This document shows, one piece after another, positions 1-7,516 of a stretch of DNA of 7,516 bases. The position numbers were made by a program, and so were the translations under genes. The stretch covers positions 1 through 7,516 of the forward strand of contig USMH01000041.1 of the NCBI GenBank assembly GCA_900555745.1. The letters are read 5' to 3'. How positions within the stretch are numbered: the first letter of the stretch is position 1; each line of letters begins with the position of its first letter. The stretch comes from an uncultured Collinsella sp. Lineage in GTDB: Bacteria > Actinomycetota > Coriobacteriia > Coriobacteriales > Coriobacteriaceae. The notes under the pieces are model-generated. The model saw only the letters and a list, made by a program, of their open reading frames with translations, was not told the origin of the DNA and ran no database searches.

Positions 1-193
1 CAATTTGCTCGGCGGTTTTACCGGCGCCGTAGACAACCTCGCCGGCTCCCTGGCGTACTCCGCGCGAAAGATCGAGCTGCGCAAAGCCCAAATCGGCGGT
101 CGGAGCCGTCTGGATGCGCGTAAGGGCGTCGGCGGGGGTGACTGATCCGCCGGCAACATCGCTCAGCAGCTGCTCTAGATCTCGCTTATCCAT
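1..193 (-). CDS. larB: LarB, nickel-pincer cofactor biosynthesis protein (N-terminal fragment)
   Basis: The first 64 codons are in the window; the 3' part lies beyond the left edge. The peptide begins MDKRDLEQLL and carries the stretch that marks the LarB family: an LGFAQLD segment, an R-x-x-R-Q-G turn and EVVYGAGKTAEQ (about residues 36-63). Known family role: LarB carboxylates the pyridine ring of nicotinic acid adenine dinucleotide and releases AMP, the first step towards the nickel-pincer nucleotide of lactate racemase and related enzymes. Its catalytic C-terminal half resembles AIR carboxylase (PurE) but is not visible here. Translation starts at ATG 193-191, preceded on the minus strand by a GGGAAG ribosome-binding site about 5 nt away. 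Many LarB proteins have Pro where this one has Ala in 'GAGEVVYG'; this is probably a harmless variation. serB lies 114 bp upstream in the same direction, with an inverted repeat between them, so co-transcription is uncertain. Confidence 0.85.
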   Translation of the reverse strand, partial: MDKRDLEQLLSDVAGGSVTPADALTRIQTAPTADLGFAQLDLSRGVRQGAGEVVYGAGKTAEQI

Positions 194-237
194 ATATCTT
201 CCCTTCGACGGCGCAAAGTCTAGCACTCAAAGGGTAT

Positions 238-271
238 GTTTCCGAACACTAAGACAAAATTGTTCGGAAAC
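238..271. repeat. Perfect inverted repeat upstream of larB
   Basis: Arms GTTTCCGAACA (238-248) and TGTTCGGAAAC (261-271) are perfectly complementary over 11 bp around a 12-nt spacer. It lies between the serB stop and the larB start. On the minus strand no T-run follows the stem, so it is not a standard rho-independent terminator for serB. It overlaps the region where a larB -35 element would lie (a weak TAGACT -10 candidate is at 222-217, minus strand), so it could be an operator. It also shares the TTTCCG...CGGAAA core and the flanking 10-mer AGCACTCAAA (222-231) with the hairpin array at 3085-3290, which suggests a dispersed repeat family instead. Confidence 0.7.
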
Positions 272-307
272 TATAGGACAGACTGATTCAATTGTTAGAC
301 GGATCGG

Positions 308-943
308 CTAGTCACGCAGGATGATGTCCATGGCGAGCATCAGATTGCGCTCGTCGATGGCAAACGGGGCGGCTTCGCGCGTCTTAGGCTTGGCGCAAAA
401 CGCGATGCCAGTGCCCGCGGCCCGGATCATGGGGATGTCGTTTGCCCCGTCGCCAATAGCGACCGTGTGGGCCATGTCGACGCCGCACTCAACTGCCCAG
501 TCCAGCAGCTGGATGAGCTTGGACTCCTTGGTCACAATGTCTGCCGCCAGCTTACCCGTGAGCTTGCCGTCTACGACCTCCAGGCGGTTGGCCAGGCAAA
601 AGTCGATACCCGCGGCGGCCACGATCTTGTCGGCGACCTCGTGGAAACCGCCGCTTACTACGCCGACCTTCCAGCCCTTGCTGTGCGCCGAGCGCACAAG
701 CTCCAGCGCGCCGGGGGTAAACGTCACGCGCTCAAAGGTGCGCTCGAACACGCTCTCGTCCAGGCCGGCGAGTAGCCCCACGCGCTCCTCGAGCGCCTGC
801 TTAAAGTCCAGCTCGCCGCGCATAGCGCGTTCGGTGATCTGTGCCACCTGCTCGCCCACGCCGGCCTCCTCGCCCAAAAGATCGATGACCTCCTGGTTGA
901 TGAGCGTGGAGTCGATATCCATAACGATGAGGCGTGCAGTCAT
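308..943 (-). CDS. serB: Phosphoserine phosphatase (HAD family, short form)
   Basis: A 211-residue HAD-superfamily phosphatase that hydrolyses O-phospho-L-serine to serine, the last step of the phosphorylated serine pathway in the cytoplasm. Visible motifs: motif I D9-x-D11-S-T, with D9 the expected phospho-acceptor; the helical cap after it (about 20-80), including the E-V-I-D-L segment typical of SerB; motif II VVSGGF (S97); a lysine-rich TKESK segment (138-142) for motif III; and motif IV GDGANDIPM (164-172), which binds magnesium. It lacks the N-terminal extension of the 322-residue E. coli SerB and corresponds to the catalytic core alone. The ATG at 943-941 is chosen because a GGAAAG Shine-Dalgarno site lies 7 nt upstream; a GTG in frame at 988 would add 15 unconserved residues and would overlap the likely promoter. 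It is divergent from aspS. Substrate is inferred from family resemblance; a related phosphatase specificity cannot be excluded. Confidence 0.9.
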   Translation of the reverse strand: MTARLIVMDIDSTLINQEVIDLLGEEAGVGEQVAQITERAMRGELDFKQALEERVGLLAGLDESVFERTFERVTFTPGALELVRSAHSKGWKVGVVSGGFHEVADKIVAAAGIDFCLANRLEVVDGKLTGKLAADIVTKESKLIQLLDWAVECGVDMAHTVAIGDGANDIPMIRAAGTGIAFCAKPKTREAAPFAIDERNLMLAMDIILRD

Positions 944-978
944 GACGGGCCTTTCCAAGTGCTGTTTTATTGGGGCAT

Positions 979-987
979 ATTGTCGCA
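979..987 (-). promoter_or_regulatory. Possible extended -10 of the serB promoter
   Basis: Minus strand reads TGCGACAAT, a TGn extended -10 followed by a GACAAT hexamer, about 36 bp upstream of the serB ATG. No good -35 is present at 16-18 bp. The proposed aspS promoter also has TGCGA at the same place, which is mild support. This is a visual match only. Confidence 0.3.
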
Positions 988-1083
988 CGTGACGAGCGCG
1001 GGCGGGTGCCGCGGTGCGTCAATTGTTTCGTCTCCGTCAAGTCTTTGGGCAAGAGCTACTTTTTCGCGGCACATCGACGCGGG

Positions 1084-1094
1084 TGCGATAAGAT
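1084..1094 (+). promoter_or_regulatory. aspS: Possible aspS promoter, -10 region
   Basis: TGCGATAAGAT contains the hexamer TAAGAT (1089-1094), preceded by a TG that could act as an extended -10. The same TAAGAT hexamer is used by the better-defined promoter of the beta-galactosidase gene at 4633-4638. No convincing -35 is found 17 bp upstream. Initiation here would give a leader of about 100 nt before the aspS ATG. Confidence 0.4.
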
Positions 1095-1110
1095 AGAACG
1101 CCATGTCCGG

Positions 1111-1178
1111 CTGCGCGGTTTACGCAGGCTGGGCAAATCTGTACGACGCCGCCCGGAACGACACGGGGCGGCACAGAT
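1111..1178 (+). promoter_or_regulatory. Structured aspS leader (two hairpins)
   Basis: Two stems are visible in the untranslated leader. The first is CTGCG (1111-1115) with CGCAG (1123-1127) around a 7-nt loop. The second is stronger: inner stem GCCGCCC (1148-1154) with GGGCGGC (1166-1172), and outer stem ATCTGT (1137-1142) with ACAGAT (1173-1178), with a 5-nt bulge on the 5' side and an 11-nt loop. It ends a few nt before the Shine-Dalgarno AAAGGAGG (1183-1190). No T-rich tract follows, so it is not an attenuator of the usual kind, and T-box consensus elements are absent. It could modulate translation or mRNA stability; the function is unknown. Confidence 0.45.
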
Positions 1179-1199
1179 CCATAAAGGAGGATCACTGGT

Positions 1200-2987
1200 A
1201 TGAGCCAGACCCGTCCCATCGACGAGCATTCCATGCACACCCGTACCTGCGGCGAGCTTCGCCGCGAGAACGTGGGCGAAGAGGTCACCCTCACCGGTTG
1301 GGTGAGCCGTCGCCGCGATCACGGCGGCCTTATCTTCTGCGACCTTCGCGACCGCGAGGGCATCACGCAGCTCACCTTCGACCCCGAGCACTCCGACGGC
1401 GACGCCTTTAAGATCGCCGAGACCATGCGTCCCGAGTGGCCCATCAAGATTCACGGCGTCGTGCGCTCCCGTGGCGAGGAGACCACCAACACCAAGCTCG
1501 CGACCGGCGAGATCGAGGTCCTGACCGACCATGCCGAGGTGCTCAACACGTCCGTCACCCCGCCGTTCCAGATCGAGGACGGCATCGAGACCAGCGAGGA
1601 CACCCGCCTGCGCTATCGCTATCTGGACCTCCGCCGTCCCGAGATGATGGCCAACCTCAAGCTGCGCTCCGACTTTACCTTTGCCATTCGCGAGGCACTG
1701 CACAACCGTGAGTTCATGGAGGTCGAGACGCCCTCCCTGTTCAAGTCCACGCCCGAGGGCGCCCGCGACTTCATCGTTCCCAGCCGCATCCAGCCGGGCA
1801 ACTTCTACGCCCTGCCGCAGTCCCCGCAGCTTCTGAAGCAGCTGCTCATGGTCGGTGGCGTTGAGCGCTACTACCAGGTTGCCAAGTGCTTCCGCGACGA
1901 GGACCTGCGTGCCGACCGTCAGCCCGAGTTCACCCAGGTCGATATCGAGATGTCCTTCGTGGACCAGAACGATGTCATGAGCGCGCTCGAAGAGGTTCTT
2001 GCCGATGCCTTCGGCCGCATGGGTGTCGAGATGCCCACGCCGCTGCGTCGCATGAACTACTGGGATGCCATGGACACCTATGGCTCCGACAAGCCCGATA
2101 CCCGCTATGGCATGCACCTGGTCGACCTGACCGACATCTTTGCCAACTCCAAGTTCAAGGTCTTTGCGACTGCCGCAAACGAGGAGGGCTCCGTCGTCAA
2201 GGCCATCAACGCCAAGGGCGCCGGTGCCTGGGCACGTGCCAAGATCGATAAGCTCGCCGGCGTGGCTTCCACGTTTGGCGCCAAGGGCCTGGCCTGGATC
2301 GCCTTCCGTGAGGACGGCTCCATCAACAGCCCCATCGTCAAGTTCTTCTCGGACGAGGAGATGGCAGCCCTGCGCGAGCGCATGGACGTCGAGCCCGGCG
2401 ACCTTGTGATGTTCGCCGCCGGCCCGCGCCTGCTCTCCGACGAGATCCTGGGCGGCATGCGTTCCCACATGGCCAATGCGCTCGAGATCAAGCGCGAGGG
2501 TCACGACTTCCTGTGGGTCGTCAACTTCCCGCTGTTCCATTGGGACGAGGATCGCAAGGCCTATGCTGCCGAGCACCAGCCGTTCACTCTGCCGACCGAG
2601 ACCGACATCGCCAAGATCGAGGCCGATCCGCTCGCAGCCGGTTCTTGCACCTACGACTTTGTCATGGACGGCTTTGAGGCCGGCGGCGGCGGTATGCGTA
2701 TCCACAACGCCGAGATGCAGATGTCCATGCTCAAGCTCCTGGGCTTTACCGAGGAGCGCGCCGAGTCGCAGTTCGGCTTCCTCATGGAGGCCCTCAAGTT
2801 TGGTGCGCCCCCGATGGGCGGTTTCGCTCTGGGCCTGGACCGCGTGTGCATGCTGCTCACCGGTTCCGACTCCATTCGCGACGTCATGGCGTTCCCCAAG
2901 ACGGCCAGCGGCTCCGACCTTATGTCGGGCGCCCCGAGTGCCGTTAGCGGCGCCCAGCTCAAGGACGTCAGCCTGCGCCTGATGTAG
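1200..2987 (+). CDS. aspS: Aspartyl-tRNA synthetase, bacterial type
   Basis: A complete 595-residue class IIb synthetase, close to the usual bacterial length of about 590. It activates aspartate with ATP and charges tRNA-Asp in the cytoplasm. Domains in order: N-terminal OB-fold anticodon-binding domain (about 15-115, with GWVSRRRDHGG at 33-43); class II core with motif 1 ending near EVETP (174-178), the PQSPQ segment (206-210) and motif 2 FRDEDLRADRQPEF (231-244), which is diagnostic of AspRS; the bacterial GAD insertion (about 300-420); and motif 3 GGFALGLDR (540-548) with the AFPK tail. The ATG at 1200 has a strong AAAGGAGG site 9 nt upstream. The next in-frame ATG (codon 12) has no comparable site. 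H41, within the DHGG context, corresponds to a residue linked to relaxed tRNA specificity in Pseudomonas AspRS, so it may also charge tRNA-Asn. It stands alone, with its own terminator. Confidence 0.97.
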   Translation: MSQTRPIDEHSMHTRTCGELRRENVGEEVTLTGWVSRRRDHGGLIFCDLRDREGITQLTFDPEHSDGDAFKIAETMRPEWPIKIHGVVRSRGEETTNTKLATGEIEVLTDHAEVLNTSVTPPFQIEDGIETSEDTRLRYRYLDLRRPEMMANLKLRSDFTFAIREALHNREFMEVETPSLFKSTPEGARDFIVPSRIQPGNFYALPQSPQLLKQLLMVGGVERYYQVAKCFRDEDLRADRQPEFTQVDIEMSFVDQNDVMSALEEVLADAFGRMGVEMPTPLRRMNYWDAMDTYGSDKPDTRYGMHLVDLTDIFANSKFKVFATAANEEGSVVKAINAKGAGAWARAKIDKLAGVASTFGAKGLAWIAFREDGSINSPIVKFFSDEEMAALRERMDVEPGDLVMFAAGPRLLSDEILGGMRSHMANALEIKREGHDFLWVVNFPLFHWDEDRKAYAAEHQPFTLPTETDIAKIEADPLAAGSCTYDFVMDGFEAGGGGMRIHNAEMQMSMLKLLGFTEERAESQFGFLMEALKFGAPPMGGFALGLDRVCMLLTGSDSIRDVMAFPKTASGSDLMSGAPSAVSGAQLKDVSLRLM

Positions 2988-3010
2988 GCGAGCGGCTACA
3001 TATTGCCCGT

Positions 3011-3045
3011 AACGAGGGAAGGACACGTGCCTTCCCTCGTTTTTT
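3011..3045 (+). terminator. Rho-independent terminator of aspS
   Basis: A perfect 12-bp stem, AACGAGGGAAGG (3011-3022) with CCTTCCCTCGTT (3030-3041), around the 7-nt loop ACACGTG, runs into six consecutive T residues (3040-3045). It starts 23 bp after the aspS stop codon. Confidence 0.95.
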
Positions 3046-3084
3046 ATGTCGTGACGTCATGGTTTGGAGGCTTGCTGTCGTGCG

Positions 3085-3290
3085 CCGGGAAACTACAACC
3101 CGGAATCTGCGTCCAGAACGGGTCGCGCTTTCCCAAAGGGGGTCCTCTGGGAAAGCGCGACCCAGAATTCGGCAAAATAATGGGGCACAGTTTCCGGTTG
3201 AGCTGTCTAACGGAAACTGTGCCCCAGAATGAGCACTCAAAACGGGGCAGGCTTTCCGTAACAACTGTCTGGCGGAAAGCCCGGCCCAGT
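3085..3290. repeat. Tandem array of palindromic hairpin units, 62-bp period
   Basis: Four GGAAA cores occur at 3088, 3150, 3212 and 3274, each exactly 62 bp apart. Their TTTCC partners lie at 3129, 3191 and 3253, again 62 bp apart. Unit A: 16-bp perfect stem 3120-3135/3148-3163. Unit B: 16-bp perfect stem 3181-3196/3211-3226. Unit C: 3244-3258/3273-3287 with two mismatches. The leftmost unit (D) keeps one arm only (about 3087-3106). Read on the minus strand, the arms share ATTCTGGGKCRCRSTTTCC with variation. Loops of B and C share CTGTCT (3203-3208 and 3265-3270, 62 bp apart). Linkers of 16-17 nt separate the units. Whether this is a mobile palindromic repeat, a terminator array or a protein-binding array cannot be told from sequence alone. 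Confidence 0.85.
3181..3287 (-). terminator. Possible terminators of the LacI-family regulator gene (units C and B)
   Basis: Reading on the minus strand past the regulator stop codon, unit C begins 6 nt later and its stem is followed by GTTTTGAG. Unit B then gives a perfect 16-bp GC-rich stem followed by TTATTTTG. These T-rich tails are short but would suit intrinsic termination against transcription coming from the regulator. Unit A lacks such a tail. This role does not by itself explain the tandem repetition. Confidence 0.45.
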
Positions 3291-3293
3291 TTC

Positions 3294-4310
3294 TTATAGC
3301 GAGTCTCTCTGGATCAGCTGCATGTGCATCACGGAGGTGGTGGGCTCGGCGCCCTTGATCATGTCGAGCGCAATGTTGGCGGCCATGTGGCCTTCTTCGC
3401 GCAGGGGCTGGCGGACGGTCGTGAGCGCGGGGACGCAGCGCGTCGCAATCTCGTGATCGTCGAAGCCGACGACAGAAATGTCCGCCGGAACGGATAGGCC
3501 TTCCTCGTTGAGTGCGGTGATGACGCCAGCCGCGATACGGTCCGATCCGCAGAGCACGCCATCGAAAGCAATCTCGCGCGCGAGGATCTGGTGCATGGCC
3601 TGATAGCCGTCTCCGTTGTTCCAGCCGGTATAGATAACGTTTGCGTCTGGGAGGTCTTCGCCCAAGACGGCGCGGTAGCCGCGCAGGCGGTCGACAACGG
3701 CGGGGTTGTCTTGCGGTCCCAACACGGCGACGATATCTTTGCGCCCTCGCTCCTTCATAGCGAGCGCTGCAAAGCGTCCGCCCTCTTCGTCGTCAGAGTA
3801 GACCGTCGAGAACACATCGCGATAGGGGTGGCCCTCGAGCTGGCCGCACAACACGGTGGGTACGCCCAGCTCGCGCAGCACCTCGAGCAGCTCGCTGCCC
3901 TTGTAGGGGGAGACGTCGATCACGGCGTCGAACGAGCGGCGCTCAAAGTGCTCGCGTGCGCGGTTGCGCTCATGCGTAGAAGACGCCTGCAAGATAACGG
4001 GCAGATAGGACGACTCCGACAGTTCCTCGGTAATGCCGCTCAAAAACTCGCTATAGGTGGGGTCGCTGAAGAGTTCACTCAGGGGCTCGGTCACGAGCAC
4101 GGCGATGATTTCCGTGCGCCCGACAGCGAGCGCTCGGCCACGAGCGTTGGGGACAAAATTGACTTCCTTGGCCGCCGCGCGGACGCGCTTTTTGGTTTCC
4201 TCGCTAATGCGGGGCGAATCGTTGAGAGCGCGCGATGCCGTGGAGCGCGACACGCCGGCAGCTGCGGCAACCTCGGCAAGCGTAGGTGCGGTGCGAACTG
4301 GTTGGGTCAT
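3294..4310 (-). CDS. LacI-family transcriptional regulator, likely repressor of the adjacent beta-galactosidase gene
   Basis: A 338-residue LacI/GalR-type regulator of normal family length. N-terminal helix-turn-helix: TLAEVAAAAGVSRSTASRAL (10-29), with VSRSTASRALN as recognition helix region. A hinge helix follows (about 53-64, with PNARGRALAVG). The periplasmic-binding-protein-like effector domain fills the rest (about 67-338), with typical landmarks GVLCGSDRIAAGV (251-263) and VPADISVVGFDD (274-285). The effector is not readable from sequence; a galactoside is inferred from the neighbour. The ATG at 4310-4308 has an AGGAG site 5 nt upstream on the minus strand. It diverges from the ebgA-like gene; three identical palindromic sites of LacI-family type lie in between, close to the enzyme gene, so repression of that gene is the simplest inference. 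It does not closely resemble my recollection of E. coli EbgR, so I give no symbol. Confidence 0.92.
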   Translation of the reverse strand: MTQPVRTAPTLAEVAAAAGVSRSTASRALNDSPRISEETKKRVRAAAKEVNFVPNARGRALAVGRTEIIAVLVTEPLSELFSDPTYSEFLSGITEELSESSYLPVILQASSTHERNRAREHFERRSFDAVIDVSPYKGSELLEVLRELGVPTVLCGQLEGHPYRDVFSTVYSDDEEGGRFAALAMKERGRKDIVAVLGPQDNPAVVDRLRGYRAVLGEDLPDANVIYTGWNNGDGYQAMHQILAREIAFDGVLCGSDRIAAGVITALNEEGLSVPADISVVGFDDHEIATRCVPALTTVRQPLREEGHMAANIALDMIKGAEPTTSVMHMQLIQRDSL

Positions 4311-4548
4311 GGCGTCTCCTGGAAAATGCGGTCGATGTTGTCACTGATACGGGCTGGTGCGGATACAGCTTACTATAGTGCGTCTGAACAGCGTTCATGA
4401 TATCCGGTGACCGGCGTCGTTTTGCAACCAAGCCGCAATCGAATACACCTCGTATGGGGGGGAGATATCTGCGGGCGTGGCGGTTGCCTACGAGCTTAAG
4501 AACGATGTCTTGTGCTGTGTTTCGATACTCAGGGTGACATAAGTGTCG
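4311..4548. other. Regulator-proximal half of the divergent intergenic region
   Basis: No gene is seen here. It should contain the regulator promoter: a TATAGT -10 candidate lies at 4377-4372 on the minus strand, without a clear -35, and a second candidate pairs TTGCAA (4428-4423) with TATCAT further downstream at long spacing (19 bp). Two short dyads are present: TGAAC-AGC-GTTCA (4385-4397) and CCGGT-G-ACCGG (4404-4414). Single half-sites of the operator motif occur at 4424-4429 (GCAACC) and 4482-4487 (GGTTGC). The promoter calls are weak. Confidence 0.35.
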
Positions 4549-4569
4549 CGGTTGTACAACCGGTTGCAC
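4549..4569. promoter_or_regulatory. Operator O1 (compound)
   Basis: Contains the exact 14-mer ACAACCGGTTGCAC (4556-4569) with its 10-bp palindrome CAACCGGTTG (4557-4566), a CpG-centred dyad typical of LacI-family operators. It also forms a second, overlapping perfect 14-bp palindrome, CGGTTG-TA-CAACCG (4549-4562), so three half-sites lie in a row. It sits about 130 bp upstream of the enzyme ATG. Confidence 0.75.
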
Positions 4570-4600
4570 CGTTAACCCGGTCAAATCGACCGTTCAGCGG

Positions 4601-4614
4601 ACAACCGGTTGCAC
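4601..4614. promoter_or_regulatory. Operator O2, overlapping the -35 box
   Basis: Second exact copy of ACAACCGGTTGCAC, with its centre 45 bp downstream of O1. Its last six bases, TTGCAC (4609-4614), double as the best -35 hexamer for the beta-galactosidase promoter. Confidence 0.8.
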
Positions 4615-4638
4615 AGTTTTTTGCATCGCCCGTAAGAT
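4609..4638 (+). promoter_or_regulatory. Promoter of the ebgA-like gene
   Basis: TTGCAC (-35, 4609-4614), an 18-bp spacer and TAAGAT (-10, 4633-4638). Initiation would fall near 4645, inside operator O3, giving a leader of about 45 nt that carries the AAGGAG ribosome-binding site (4676-4681). The position between two operators fits a repressible promoter. Confidence 0.65.
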
Positions 4639-4642
4639 AAGG

Positions 4643-4656
4643 ACAACCGGTTGCAC
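4643..4656. promoter_or_regulatory. Operator O3, over the expected transcription start
   Basis: Third exact copy of ACAACCGGTTGCAC, with its centre 42 bp downstream of O2 and 4 bp past the -10 box. A bound repressor here would block open-complex formation or promoter escape. Confidence 0.8.
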
Positions 4657-4673
4657 AAGAATCACTACGATGA

Positions 4674-7516
<2,843 letters not shown>

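Noticed and set aside
221..230. CIRCE-like heat-shock operator half-site (TAGCACTC)
   Set aside because: A CIRCE element needs the second half GAGTGCTAA nine bases away; it is missing, and larB is not a chaperone gene.
238..271. Rho-independent terminator of serB
   Set aside because: The stem is good but no T-run follows on the minus strand (ATACCC instead).
944..988. Upstream GTG start extending serB by 15 residues
   Set aside because: The ATG at 943 has a well-placed GGAAAG site and begins right at the conserved HAD motif; the extension is unconserved and overlaps the likely promoter.
1095..1199. T-box riboswitch in the aspS leader
   Set aside because: The conserved T-box sequence and the antiterminator/terminator pair are absent.
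1103..1411. Possible leader-peptide frame ahead of aspS, with two Asp codons
   Set aside because: No ribosome-binding site precedes its ATG, the frame runs about 200 nt into aspS, and no attenuator follows.
1056..3026. Open frame of 656 codons on the minus strand opposite aspS
   Set aside because: It is a shadow of aspS caused by GC-rich third positions. The protein is compositionally odd (rich in H, G, L, V, D) and matches no family, while aspS matches a known enzyme along its whole length.
3085..3290. CRISPR array
   Set aside because: Repeats are palindromic with covarying stems and short linkers, not identical direct repeats separated by unique spacers; no cas genes are present.
4549..4656. 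Catabolite-response (cre) elements
   Set aside because: The CAACCGGTTG core does not fit the cre consensus; three identical copies next to a dedicated LacI-family gene fit local operators better.

Overview
The window looks like chromosomal DNA from a GC-rich, gut-type actinobacterium. Collinsella or another Coriobacteriia is my best guess from base composition, codon use and gene content, but no taxonomic marker proves it. It has ordinary housekeeping genes on the left and a sugar-utilisation locus on the right. There is no sign of phage, transposase, CRISPR or RNA genes.

Left part (1-3046): a 5' fragment of larB (nickel-pincer cofactor synthesis) and a complete serB (phosphoserine phosphatase) lie on the minus strand. 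Diverging from serB is aspS (aspartyl-tRNA synthetase) on the plus strand, with a leader of about 100 nt that can fold into a strong hairpin just before its Shine-Dalgarno site. aspS ends in a textbook rho-independent terminator.

Middle (about 3060-3290): the gap between the convergent aspS and a LacI-family regulator holds a tandem array of palindromic units with an exact 62-bp period. Three units form long hairpins and a fourth is a half unit. Stem sequences differ between units, but both arms change together. A lone inverted repeat upstream of larB (238-271) shares the TTTCCG/CGGAAA core and a flanking 10-mer, so it may be a dispersed relative. This is the most unusual structure in the window.

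Right part (3294-7516): a LacI-family repressor gene (minus) diverges from a large GH2 beta-galactosidase gene (plus, running off the window edge) whose protein closely resembles E. coli EbgA. The 378-bp divergent region holds three identical 14-bp operator copies (ACAACCGGTTGCAC) 45 and 42 bp apart. The -35 box of the likely promoter is built into the second operator, and the third covers the expected transcription start. The simplest reading is a self-contained inducible beta-galactoside module in which the adjacent regulator represses the enzyme gene.
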